A stretch of DNA of 41,673 bases from UBA10161 sp038891035 (GTDB lineage: Archaea; Micrarchaeota; Micrarchaeia; Anstonellales; Anstonellaceae). Positions within the stretch are counted from its first letter, which is position 1; each line of letters opens with the position of its first letter. Below, piece by piece: positions 15,537 through 23,783 of this stretch. Position numbers and translations under genes: made by a program. Location of the stretch: NCBI GenBank assembly GCA_038891035.1, contig JAWAEW010000009.1, forward strand, positions 1-41,673, written 5' to 3'. Below the pieces are notes generated by a model. The model made no database searches and had not been told where the DNA came from. It saw nothing but the letters and a program-made list of their open reading frames with translations.

Positions 15537-18500
15537 TCATCTGAAATATATTTTAACTCCGAATGTGATGGAATTCTTGTTGGCATTGACCTCGACACAA
15601 GAATTTTTGTAGAAGAAACCAAAACGGCCACCGACGTTATACTTTTTTTTATTTAAGTCAGAGTTATTGCTTTCTATTTGCATCACCAATTTTGCGAATG
15701 CATCTACATCACCAAAATCTCCAGAAACTCCTGCGCTCATAACCAAAATCGAATTTTTGTCTATATGGAAGTTGATTGGGACTTGCTCAACTTCTATAAA
15801 TGAGCTCCCTGCAAACTTATGAATAACGCCTAGGCCAATATTAAGCTTGAGCCAATTAGTAAGACTGAGCCCCATGCCGGTGCTTGTAAAAACAAAGAAT
15901 TGATCTATAGGTCGCAAATTAGAAGTGTAGACGCCAGTGTGCCCTACTCCGACATTGGTTCTCAGGCTGAAACCTTTTGTTTGAAGAGTATAAGCCAGGT
16001 AGAAACCTTCGTTTGAAGAAAGAAATCTTGTTGGGTTCTCGTTGGATAGGACGATCTTGTTTGTTGCTAAATTGACATATACATGGAGTGATAGGTTTTG
16101 GTGTGAAGCTGGGTCTTGTTTTTGAAAGAGATTAAGGAATTCTGCGTCGGCAGAAACGACAAAGGATGGGTGTTTCAATAAGTCAAAAAGGACGACTGCT
16201 GCTGCCAAGGCGCCCTGTATTGTATTTCGGTATGTTTCAAATGCTGTTTTTAGAGGGCTGCCCTCTACCATAAGATTTGCTATTTGTTCAAAGCTATTAT
16301 TGTCAATTAAATTGAGAAGCTGCTCTTTTGTGGTTCCGGCCTTGAGTTGGCCTTTCATCTGATCGAATGAGACATCTACCCAGTTGCGTAAAGATTGCTT
16401 TAAACCATCTGTGAACTGTCGCACCTCTTTCTCATTACGTAGGGTTATGCCTTCGTATGTGCCTTTCTCTTCATTAAGTCTGCCTCCAAAATTGGAAACA
16501 AGATTTTGAATCTCACTATTAAGCCTTTCATAATTAGGAAGTGAGGGAGCAAACAACGGGATTGTAATTGGGATTTCTTGCCTTACATTAGGCATGACAT
16601 GAAAAATTGAGTCTGGTGGGAGGTCGGTTAGTTTGGAAGGCTTCTGTTCTTCTTTTTTCTCTTCATTCGTATGATGGTAAACCACCTTACCTGAGCTGAG
16701 GTCGCCAATATTGTATTCGGCTATGAAAGATATTTTTTTGATAGCCTCATATTTATATACTGGTGGGATAGAGTAGGTTGCATAAAAATACCCATCTTCT
16801 CCTTTTTCTGTTTCAAGTTCTCTTCCATTCTCTGTTAGCCCATCGAAAACTCTTACTTTAAGTGAGCCTAATGTTGGTGTCTTTTCATTGTGCAAGACCG
16901 AAAGTTTAAGCTTATACGTTTTTCCTGGCTCAACCTTCTCTACACGCTGGCCTGCTTCATCATAAAAATCTACTATTTGAATTGAGAGTGTTTGTCCAGC
17001 GCCAATTGCAAACCCCAACATTCTATTTGACATGTTGGTTGGCGGCAGGCCATATTCTTTTAGCTTCTCTCCCCAGAAACCGTCTTTGCTGGAAAGTGCA
17101 ATCGCATTATCAAAATAGCTGCCTTCGCCATTTTCCATCCATCGCAGTCCCCCTCTTCTGAGGCTTAGCAATTCATTTAGATAGGAGTTGTTTATTATTT
17201 CAACATCAAGAAGATCTCCGCGTTCGTTCACATGAAACTTAACTGCCTCCTTCAGCTTTTCATAAGTATAAGTTGCGCTGTTTTTGTCTTTTTTGAGTGC
17301 ATTAATTTCCTGCTGTGATTTTCCTTTTTGTTCTTTCATCGCGTCGTAATAAACCACACCGAACACTCTTAGCCTATTTTCCCTCACACGCTCGTCTGAA
17401 TATTGATTTTGAAGAAATGCCCTAAGCTCTGGTGAGGTGTCTTTTTCCGTTAGCCATTGGTTGCGGACGTTTTCAGGAATTTCCTGAAGAAGATTGAGGT
17501 CCAACACTATCGGGCGCTCGATACCTAGATGCTGCTTAATGAGGCTATCGAACTTATCAGCATAATCTTTTGCTACTTTGAGGTTTTTTTCAAGCTCCTC
17601 TTTTACTTCTTCCCAAGAAATTTGGCCTGAGTATATTTTCTCTACTGTTGCAGAAGAATAAATGACTGTATTATTCTCTTCTAAATATTTTATGAGATCG
17701 TCTTTATGCATAGATATGAAACGTTCTGTGCTGCCATAACCATCAGTTTCAAGTTTGAGCTGTTTCGCACAAAGAAGAATTGCATCGTAAAATGATTTTA
17801 TTGCAATCTGTTCGCTTTCCGTGCTGTGTTTGTAGTGTGTTGCGTGCTGCCTGTGGGCTGCAAGGTTAACTGCACCACTAATTTCCGCCATACTGAAAAG
17901 TATATTATCTGTCCTATTAAGCAACTCCTCATCGGAAAATTGTTGCGGGTAAAGAGATATTATAGAGGACCCTAAGTTTATTCTTGTTTGTTGATGTTGG
18001 AATGTTTGTGAATCTCGCCTTTGAATTGGTTGTTTTGACTCTTCGACACTAGATTGTGGGCTTGAGATATTGACTGCCCACTCTCCGTTTTGCTCTTCTA
18101 ATTGAACCTTCATTGGCACGATATCTTGGAGAGCTTCAAGAATTTGTATAAAACTCGTCGCATAAGCCTTAGATTTGAATAGTATTGTGGGTGGAGCTTG
18201 GTTTTTGTGTTTGAAGTCTGTTAATATCTGTGAAACCATTTGTGCTCCAGAATGTGAAATCTTGACATTACTATTTGATATCAACTCAATGATTTTGAAA
18301 TATACATCATAAAAAGTAATCCAATGTTTATCTTTCGCAAAGGTAGAAAATGGGGGGAGACCAGAGAATTGGAGAACTTTTTCGCAAAATGCAATTGCTT
18401 GTTGATGATTTTCTTTTTTTGCTTGCACATATAATTTTTGGACATCCTGCACAAAAAAAGTATCGACCGCTTTTTTCTCATAGATTTGTTTTTCGAGCCG

Positions 18501-18572
18501 TTCTAAGTTTTTTGTGATGTTTGTTTCTTCCTTTGCTTTATCTTGTGGTTGAGTAAACATAAAGTTTCCCAT
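15537..18572 (-). CDS. 1011-residue protein with beta-barrel-like C-terminus
   Basis: No homologue recognised. Residues 1-190 are charged and helical, starting MGNFMFTQPQDK with no signal peptide. Residues 210-480 are helical, with a helix-rich segment around EELEKNLKVAKDYADKFDSLIKQHL. Residues 550-640 have a beta-sandwich pattern (VEPGKTYKLKLSVLHNEKTP; YFYATYSIPP). The last 220 residues alternate polar and hydrophobic positions in short strands (SLHVYVNLATNKIVLS, FYLAYTLQTKGFSLRTNVGVG, RFGFFYKNSCVEVNA) and end ITFGVKIYFR, like outer-membrane barrels that close on a terminal aromatic strand. A Shine-Dalgarno AGGTGG lies 8 bases before the ATG, unlike the leaderless neighbours. Location in the cell is uncertain. 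Confidence 0.6.
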   Translation of the reverse strand: MGNFMFTQPQDKAKEETNITKNLERLEKQIYEKKAVDTFFVQDVQKLYVQAKKENHQQAIAFCEKVLQFSGLPPFSTFAKDKHWITFYDVYFKIIELISNSNVKISHSGAQMVSQILTDFKHKNQAPPTILFKSKAYATSFIQILEALQDIVPMKVQLEEQNGEWAVNISSPQSSVEESKQPIQRRDSQTFQHQQTRINLGSSIISLYPQQFSDEELLNRTDNILFSMAEISGAVNLAAHRQHATHYKHSTESEQIAIKSFYDAILLCAKQLKLETDGYGSTERFISMHKDDLIKYLEENNTVIYSSATVEKIYSGQISWEEVKEELEKNLKVAKDYADKFDSLIKQHLGIERPIVLDLNLLQEIPENVRNQWLTEKDTSPELRAFLQNQYSDERVRENRLRVFGVVYYDAMKEQKGKSQQEINALKKDKNSATYTYEKLKEAVKFHVNERGDLLDVEIINNSYLNELLSLRRGGLRWMENGEGSYFDNAIALSSKDGFWGEKLKEYGLPPTNMSNRMLGFAIGAGQTLSIQIVDFYDEAGQRVEKVEPGKTYKLKLSVLHNEKTPTLGSLKVRVFDGLTENGRELETEKGEDGYFYATYSIPPVYKYEAIKKISFIAEYNIGDLSSGKVVYHHTNEEKKEEQKPSKLTDLPPDSIFHVMPNVRQEIPITIPLFAPSLPNYERLNSEIQNLVSNFGGRLNEEKGTYEGITLRNEKEVRQFTDGLKQSLRNWVDVSFDQMKGQLKAGTTKEQLLNLIDNNSFEQIANLMVEGSPLKTAFETYRNTIQGALAAAVVLFDLLKHPSFVVSADAEFLNLFQKQDPASHQNLSLHVYVNLATNKIVLSNENPTRFLSSNEGFYLAYTLQTKGFSLRTNVGVGHTGVYTSNLRPIDQFFVFTSTGMGLSLTNWLKLNIGLGVIHKFAGSSFIEVEQVPINFHIDKNSILVMSAGVSGDFGDVDAFAKLVMQIESNNSDLNKKKYNVGGRFGFFYKNSCVEVNANKNSITFGVKIYFR

Positions 18573-18616
18573 CCGACGCCACCTAAGAATTGTTTTGAAT
18601 TTTGGTGTTTAAAAGC

Positions 18617-19807
18617 TTAATTAAGGATTTTTAATCCTGGAAGCTCCTTGCCTGAAAGATACTCTATGAGGGCTTTGCCTGCAAGCGAGATATACCCCAG
18701 CTTTTTCTTGTTGATTTTGAATTTTTCAATAGCAGATATGGTATGCCCTCCTCCAAGGACAGAAAAAGCCTTTGAGGAAGCCACTGCTTTAAGAATTGCT
18801 TTAGTACCTTTGGAGAAAGCTTTTTGCTCGTAAATGCCAACAGGGCCATTTAGGACAAGAGTCTTTGCTTTTTTGATGTAAGAAGAGTATTGCTTTGCAG
18901 TCTTTTTGCCGATGTCAGAAATCAAGAATTCGGAGGGCAGCTTGGATACCAAAAGTTCCTTCCTTTTGCCTTCTGCATCAACTGCAACGTCAGATGGGGA
19001 GATGATTTTGCGCCTATATTTGGAAAGAAGCTGCTTTGCAGTAGGAAGATATTCTAGCGCCTTTGATTCCTTAAGGAAATCAGTAGTTTTTCCAAGCTGT
19101 ATCCCTGATGCCAGCAGGAACAGTTCCCCTGCCACTCCGCCAAGCAATGCGTAGTCCAGTTTTCCTTTTTTCAGCCACTCCTCCAGTATTTCTATCGAAT
19201 CTCCTGCCTTTGCTCCTCCAAAAATGAAAACTGATGGCCTTTTTGGATTTTTGAGCCTGCTTAAGGCTTCAAGTTCATGTTGCATCACTAATCCTGCCAC
19301 GGTGGGCTTGTCGCAAAACCCTACCACCGAGGCATGCGGACGATGGGCTACTGAAAATGCGTCTAACACAAAAACATCACAGAAAGGAGAAAGCTCTTTG
19401 ACTATGGTTGCATTCTTGTTTTCCTCGATTGTTTTAAACTGTGTTTCATCATCGAGGAATCGGACATTTTCAAGAAGCAGAATCTCTCCTGGGGCCAGAT
19501 TTTGTATTGCTTCTTTTGCCTTCTGGCCGCACACGTCATCCACGAATTTTACAGGCTTTTTGCACTCTGCACCCAGCAGAAGGGCATGCTGCGAAAGGGA
19601 GAGAAAGTCTGAATCCCCTTTCCTTCCTTGATGGGCAAGCACAACAACGCGCGCGCCAAGATCAGAAAGCAGGCGGATGGTTTTTGCATGTGCAGCTATT
19701 CTGGATGAGGGCTCAACTTTCTTTGTCTTCTCATCTACAGGGCAGTTCAAATCAACACGAACAAATACTCTTTTGCCTTTAAAGTCAAATCTGTCGATAG
19801 TCTTCAT
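18617..19807 (-). CDS. pgk: Phosphoglycerate kinase
   Basis: 396 residues. It interconverts 1,3-bisphosphoglycerate + ADP and 3-phosphoglycerate + ATP. Substrate-binding residues lie in KRVFVRVDLNCPVD and SSRIAAHAKTIRLL; LLENVRFLDDE, FVLDAFSVAHRPHAS and VFIFGGAKAGDS follow, and the C-terminal domain has VLNGPVGIYE and VLGGGHTISAIEKF. The usual GGGDT has His in place of Asp, which also occurs in some archaeal enzymes. The start may instead be the GTG at 19813, 28 bases from the shared TATA-like element. With aldolase and FBPase at 25.6-27.3 kb it supports gluconeogenesis. Confidence 0.95.
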   Translation of the reverse strand: MKTIDRFDFKGKRVFVRVDLNCPVDEKTKKVEPSSRIAAHAKTIRLLSDLGARVVVLAHQGRKGDSDFLSLSQHALLLGAECKKPVKFVDDVCGQKAKEAIQNLAPGEILLLENVRFLDDETQFKTIEENKNATIVKELSPFCDVFVLDAFSVAHRPHASVVGFCDKPTVAGLVMQHELEALSRLKNPKRPSVFIFGGAKAGDSIEILEEWLKKGKLDYALLGGVAGELFLLASGIQLGKTTDFLKESKALEYLPTAKQLLSKYRRKIISPSDVAVDAEGKRKELLVSKLPSEFLISDIGKKTAKQYSSYIKKAKTLVLNGPVGIYEQKAFSKGTKAILKAVASSKAFSVLGGGHTISAIEKFKINKKKLGYISLAGKALIEYLSGKELPGLKILN

Positions 19808-19836
19808 AAACACACCGTTTTGCTTTTGCTGGCAAA

Positions 19837-19845
19837 GATTAAAAC
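19837..19845. promoter_or_regulatory. Shared TATA-like element between pgk and membrane protein gene
   Basis: GATTAAAAC is centred 26 bases from the rightward GTG at 19867 and 28-34 bases from the leftward pgk starts at 19813 or 19807. It is the clearest AT-rich element in the gap. Confidence 0.4.
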
Positions 19846-19866
19846 TTTTGGCAGATTAGAATTTTT

Positions 19867-20652
19867 GTGGAAGGTGAAAATAGGCTTTATACGATACTTG
19901 CACTTGCTGGGGGATTTTTAGCTCTTTCTGCAGCATTTTTCTTCGGTTCTCCTTTTGCCGCTGCCTTTGCTGCTTCATGCTTTGTGCTTTCTGTTGCTTT
20001 GTGGAAATATGGATATCTAATAATTCCATTTTTTGCAAAAAGGGCAAAGATTGTGGAGATAGGCAGGAATTTTGAAATTCCGCCTTCTCAAGACGTGGTG
20101 GTTGGCAAGGCAGGCTGGAATTTTGTGGCAACGGCGTTTCTTGCAATAAAGTTTTACGAATCTGCAAGTGAAAAGGACGAGAAAGGAAAGCAGACTTTGG
20201 CTGAGATGTTTGAAAGGGCAGTTTCTACTGTTGGTTTCCCTTTTAAGCTCTCCTGCATTGTCTGCCCTCTTGACTTGAAAAATGAAATTGAAGAAGCAAG
20301 AGCAAGAAGAAGCTTGGCTGAAAGCAAGCTAGAAAAGCTCCAAAAAAGGCAAAGCGCAGAGCGTGCAAGGCTCAAGCGTGAGATTGCAATGTGGGACAGG
20401 CAAATAGAACGGCTTTCTTCAGGTAGGATGCCTCTAGAAGTCCTATTTTGCCTTTCTACTACAGCTTCTGGGTTAACTAAGGAAGAAGCAATTGCCCGCG
20501 CAAACGCTCAGGCAGAAGAGCTGTCAGTAGTAGTAGGAGGCGCACTTTCATGCGAAGTAGTTCGGCTCAAAGGAGAAGAGATGAAAAAATGCTTCTGGTG
20601 GGATTTCTTTGGACCTTCGGACAGAGAAGAGCTTGCAGATGAGCTTTTTTAG
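19867..20652 (+). CDS. Membrane protein with coiled coil, resembling the N-terminal part of VirB4-type ATPases
   Basis: 261 residues. Two adjacent transmembrane helices (LYTILALAGGFLALSAAFFF; AAAFAASCFVLSVALW), then a soluble alpha/beta region containing KLSCIVCPLDLKNEIEEARARRSLAESKLEKLQKRQ, a coiled coil, and PLEVLFCLSTTASGLTKEEAIARANAQAEELSVVV. A strand, a long helix pair and a strand with repeated Ala-rich helices resembles the membrane-near domain found before the motor in VirB4/TraC-type conjugation ATPases, but the motor itself is absent. A HerA-like ATPase is encoded at 33.7-35.2 kb. The match is by pattern only. Its stop codon overlaps the convergent lipoprotein stop by 3 bases. Confidence 0.45.
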   Translation: MEGENRLYTILALAGGFLALSAAFFFGSPFAAAFAASCFVLSVALWKYGYLIIPFFAKRAKIVEIGRNFEIPPSQDVVVGKAGWNFVATAFLAIKFYESASEKDEKGKQTLAEMFERAVSTVGFPFKLSCIVCPLDLKNEIEEARARRSLAESKLEKLQKRQSAERARLKREIAMWDRQIERLSSGRMPLEVLFCLSTTASGLTKEEAIARANAQAEELSVVVGGALSCEVVRLKGEEMKKCFWWDFFGPSDREELADELF

Positions 20653-21200
20653 GTGGCAACTGCATGGAACTTGCACAAATCTGCATCGAGAGTATTCGGG
20701 TCAAACTCGTTGCATAAGGAAAGATTGCGTGTCTTTTTTGCAATGTTTGAAATACAAATCTGTCTAATCGACCACTCTTCTATTTCTTTGCATTTTTTCA
20801 TGTTAGATTGGGCAATTGCAAGCTCGTTTATGCACTCGTCCTTTTGAATTCCTACCTTATCTTCGCAAGGTTGTTTGGAGAGTTGCGGTTGCTCCTCTCG
20901 TAGCGACCCTGATTGTTGAGTTTGATCTTTTGCTTGCGGCACAAAGATTGCTTCCTTTTCAGAAGGCAATGCTTTACTGAGTGCAGCTTTTGCTGAAGGC
21001 TCTATTGCATCTTGCAGGCAAATTTTGCGCTGACCCAAGTCTGCGATGTGATAGCATAGGTTTGGATTCTGATCCGAGACTGCTTCAATGTAGATGCAGT
21101 TTGCAAACTTTTCTTGCGGAAGCCCTTGGCAGTTGTTTGGAACAGGAGATGTGATGCATCCATAAAGCAAAACAAGCAAGAGTGCAGGAACATATCTCAT
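20649..21200 (-). CDS. Lipoprotein with cysteine-repeat units
   Basis: 183 residues beginning MRYVPALLLVLLYGC, a signal peptide with lipobox LLYGC. The mature protein has repeated units of the form C-x4-A-x7-12-C-x2-I-x6-C-x4-A (for example NCIYIEAVSDQNPNLCYHIA; ECINELAIAQSNMKKCKEI), separated by a Ser/Gln-rich linker. The cysteines probably pair in disulfides outside the cell, each unit likely forming two short helices. The same repeat occurs in the membrane protein at 39479-40885. Function unknown. It diverges from the flavin-binding protein gene with which it shares a TATA element. Confidence 0.65.
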   Translation of the reverse strand: MRYVPALLLVLLYGCITSPVPNNCQGLPQEKFANCIYIEAVSDQNPNLCYHIADLGQRKICLQDAIEPSAKAALSKALPSEKEAIFVPQAKDQTQQSGSLREEQPQLSKQPCEDKVGIQKDECINELAIAQSNMKKCKEIEEWSIRQICISNIAKKTRNLSLCNEFDPNTLDADLCKFHAVAT

Positions 21201-21219
21201 GAGTGTCTTTTGTCGCAAT

Positions 21220-21229
21220 AGTTTAAATT
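21220..21229. promoter_or_regulatory. Shared TATA-like element between lipoprotein and flavoprotein genes
   Basis: AGTTTAAATT is a near-palindrome, 25 bases from the leftward ATG at 21200 and 21 or 27 bases from the rightward ATGs at 21246 and 21252. Confidence 0.45.
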
Positions 21230-21245
21230 GATTTGGCGCAAAAGC

Positions 21246-21743
21246 ATGGCTATGATAAGTGAGCTTTTTTATCCAAGACAAGTGCTGCTTGTAACTGCTG
21301 CCACCAGTGAAAAGTCGAATTTAACTGCGGTGGAGTGGCTCACTCCGATTGCAGAAAAGCCTCCAATGATTGCACTTTCACTTGCCAACACCTCTCTTAC
21401 TTTGGAGTTGCTTTGCACCTCCCTTGAATTTGTGGTTGCAGTGCCAACTGAAAAGATGAAAGAGCAGGTGCTATTGTGTGGCATGACTTCAGGAAAGTAC
21501 ATAGACAAGTTCTCTGAAACCAAGCTTGCAACTGCCAAGGCAAAGAAAGTTTCTGCCCCTCTTATTGCCGAGGCCGCAGCAAATGCGGAATGTAAGGTTT
21601 TGTCTTACCACACCCATGGTGACCACACTTTGGTAGTGGGGGAAGTTCTTGAGCTGCATCTTCCAAAGGAACCAACAGCAGAGCCCTTGTTGTTTAATAA
21701 AGGGGGGAAGCGCCTTTTTGGGCTGACAGTAGATCAGCTGTAA
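21246..21743 (+). CDS. Flavin reductase-like (FMN-binding split-barrel) protein
   Basis: 165 residues. Segments ELFYPRQVLLVTAATSEKSNLTAVEWLTPIAEKPPMIALSLA, the Cys-bearing turn around ELLCTSLEFVVAVP, and late HTLVVGEVLELHL match the split-barrel family that binds FMN (related to NAD(P)H:flavin oxidoreductases and Hrb-type proteins). The family shuttles electrons to or from free flavins or oxygen; the partner here is not visible. The start could also be the second ATG at 21252. The 3' end overlaps the convergent gene by 10 bases. Confidence 0.8.
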   Translation: MAMISELFYPRQVLLVTAATSEKSNLTAVEWLTPIAEKPPMIALSLANTSLTLELLCTSLEFVVAVPTEKMKEQVLLCGMTSGKYIDKFSETKLATAKAKKVSAPLIAEAAANAECKVLSYHTHGDHTLVVGEVLELHLPKEPTAEPLLFNKGGKRLFGLTVDQL

Positions 21744-22936
21744 TGACTGCATTCAAACCAATCGTAAAGCCTTGAAAAGTTGCCGTGCGGATAGCAGCAA
21801 GGAATTTCATCGCATGCATACGGAAAGTCGATTGGATAGATGTAGTCCTGCTTTTGCGTGGATTTTGTACAGCTTGCATCTGAGAATTCAGTATAATGCA
21901 CACGATAAAGTGCTGCATCAATCCTCTGGCAAAAAACAGATGGAGGAAAGCCTTGGCTGGACTCATATTTGGAATGTAGCTGAGTTGCATTTCTTGCTGG
22001 CTGCCGAGAAGTATTTGCTGGAGTGGTATTTTTGGTTTGATTAGTGACAATCGTGCGGTTTGTGACGTTGGGCGGCGGCCGGGTAATCACTATTGGCTTT
22101 GTTAGAGTGGTGTTTTGCTTTGTTGCATTATTTTTCTCAAGCGTAAGCTTGGTGAGATTTATTTGACTTTGTTGTGGTGGTGGAGAGGCGGTTTTTGATT
22201 CTTGCTGTATGAATATATAAGCTGCTGTTATAAGTATGAAAACCGCAAAAAGCACAAATGGGAGCAGACTTCTTTTTGATTGGACTGATGAGGAAATTGC
22301 TGCAGCAAGATTTGAAAATGCAGGATTTTTTGCAAACTCCTCAAGACCGGGCTTTTGTGGAATTGGGGCTTGTTTTGCTGGAGGGATTGGTGGATTGGGC
22401 GCAGAAGAAAGAGAAACTGTAATTGTTGGTGAGCTTGCTATCCAGAAAGGGATGGAATAAGATTGTGAAAATTGAAAAGGCTGAGTGGGTGCTTGCTGCT
22501 GTGGCTGCTTGGGCGGCTGTTCTGCTGAAGCAGAAGAGAGTGGTTGCCTCTGGGGCTGCATTTCTTGAGTTGGCTTTCTGAAAATGGAAAAAATGTCAAA
22601 AGGCTTTTGCTTTGGTTGTATTTGAGATTGAGATGATTGTGTTGTTTGTTGGGCTTGTTCCTCTTGCTGCTTTATTTGAGTAGGTTGTGGCTGCATTGGC
22701 TGTGTTTGTGGGCTTGCCTGTATAGATGATGCCTGTTGTTGCAGCGCAGAAGCCTGTTGGGAGGGTGCTTGCTGCTGCAGTAAGGTAAAATAATTTGGAT
22801 CATCAAGCTTTCTGAAAACGGATTCAATCTTTTCTTTTTTCCACCCAACAGAAAGCAGGGCCCTCATGATTTGGTCTTTTGTCCTGCCCCGCTCACGCGA
22901 ACGGAGGATATAGTTGATCAATTCCTCGTCGCCCAT
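21734..22936 (-). CDS. Single-pass membrane protein with small helical N-terminal domain and Gln/Pro-rich linker
   Basis: 400 residues. Residues 1-45 (DEELINYILRSRERGRTKDQIMRALLSVGWKKEKIE) form a compact helical domain of a type seen at the N-termini of many DPANN membrane proteins, with a GW and IE pattern. A 150-residue Gln/Pro/Ser-rich linker follows, then one transmembrane helix (LLPFVLFAVFILITAAYIFI, near residue 230), then an Asn/Thr-rich outer part with many N-x-T/S sites and a cysteine-rich end (ACDEIPCCYPHG). The topology is probably N-inside, C-outside. Function unknown. Confidence 0.6.
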   Translation of the reverse strand: MGDEELINYILRSRERGRTKDQIMRALLSVGWKKEKIESVFRKLDDPNYFTLLQQQAPSQQASALQQQASSIQASPQTQPMQPQPTQIKQQEEQAQQTTQSSQSQIQPKQKPFDIFSIFRKPTQEMQPQRQPLSSASAEQPPKQPQQQAPTQPFQFSQSYSIPFWIASSPTITVSLSSAPNPPIPPAKQAPIPQKPGLEEFAKNPAFSNLAAAISSSVQSKRSLLPFVLFAVFILITAAYIFIQQESKTASPPPQQSQINLTKLTLEKNNATKQNTTLTKPIVITRPPPNVTNRTIVTNQTKNTTPANTSRQPARNATQLHSKYESSQGFPPSVFCQRIDAALYRVHYTEFSDASCTKSTQKQDYIYPIDFPYACDEIPCCYPHGNFSRLYDWFECSHYS

Positions 22937-22965
22937 CGCACCACGCAAAGAAAACACATGGCTTG

Positions 22966-22974
22966 CTTATAAAC
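22966..22974. promoter_or_regulatory. Shared TATA element between the Gln/Pro-rich membrane protein and dtdA genes
   Basis: CTTATAAAC lies about 27 bases from the dtdA ATG and about 34 bases from the leftward ATG at 22936. No other TATA-like sequence sits at a fitting distance on the leftward side. Confidence 0.45.
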
Positions 22975-22996
22975 ATATTTTTGCTTATCCTTGAGT

Positions 22997-23782
22997 ATGA
23001 AGCCGGTCGTTATAGTTTCGGCAGACAACTCAGCAAGCCTAAATATCAGGGATGCACTTCTTTCCCTTGAGGACTTTGAGCAGAAAGAAAAATGGTTTTG
23101 GAGTGGGCAATTTCTGGATATTGCCCAATATAGTGGAAGCATTGTTGAGATAATTCCGTCTCATCCTGCACCCTATTATATTTATGCAAGCACCCACAAA
23201 AGTTCTTCTGGCAAAAAATGCCTCACTGTGCATACTCCCGGAAATTGGGGTAGCGCAGAACTTGGTGGCAGGCCAGAAACCCTCAATATTTCCCTGCCAC
23301 TTCAGCTTAAGGCTGCCGCCCTCGAGATGGAAAGGCTTTCTTCATCGATGCTTGGGTGGTCGGTTTTTGCAGAAGTGGATCATCATGGTCCTACGATAGA
23401 TGCCCCTCTAATGTTTGTGGAGATAGGAAGCTCTCAAGAGGCATGGGAAGATAAGATTGCAGGTAAAGTGGTGGCAGAAGCAATAATTGCTGCCTCAAAA
23501 AACAGAAGAGAGTGGCCTGTATATATAGGATTTGGAGGGACGCATTACACTCCTAAATTCACTCCTAAAATCCTAAAGGAGGAACTTGCTCTTGGACATA
23601 TAATCTCTGGTTATGCCCTTGAAAACTTTGGTTTAGATGAAAACCGAGTCAGACAAGCCGTCGAAAAGAATGCGCACAAAATCCAAGGCGCGCTTATAGA
23701 TTGGAAAGGAATTGATAGCAAAACACGTCATTTGCTTATTAATACACTTGAGCAGATTGGGGTAAGTTGGGAAAGATGCTAA
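22997..23782 (+). CDS. dtdA: D-aminoacyl-tRNA deacylase, archaeal type (DTD2)
   Basis: 261 residues. It removes D-amino acids wrongly attached to tRNA. The start VVIVSADNSASLNIRDALL, the middle LTVHTPGNWG and GGRPETLNISLPLQLKAA, the EVDHHGPTIDAPLMFVEIGSSQEAW segment with its likely catalytic His-Asp residues, and the late GFGGTHYTPKFTPK are characteristic of the archaeal/plant DTD2 family. The start ATG fits the TATA spacing; a TTG six bases earlier is possible. Its stop lies 1 base before the convergent htpX stop. Confidence 0.94.
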   Translation: MKPVVIVSADNSASLNIRDALLSLEDFEQKEKWFWSGQFLDIAQYSGSIVEIIPSHPAPYYIYASTHKSSSGKKCLTVHTPGNWGSAELGGRPETLNISLPLQLKAAALEMERLSSSMLGWSVFAEVDHHGPTIDAPLMFVEIGSSQEAWEDKIAGKVVAEAIIAASKNRREWPVYIGFGGTHYTPKFTPKILKEELALGHIISGYALENFGLDENRVRQAVEKNAHKIQGALIDWKGIDSKTRHLLINTLEQIGVSWERC

Positions 23783-23783
23783 C

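Noticed and set aside
16000..18572. Whether the 1011-residue protein is a fused phage tail or S-layer protein
   Set aside because: No tail-fibre repeats, SLH motifs or signal peptide were seen; only its C-terminal strand pattern is notable.
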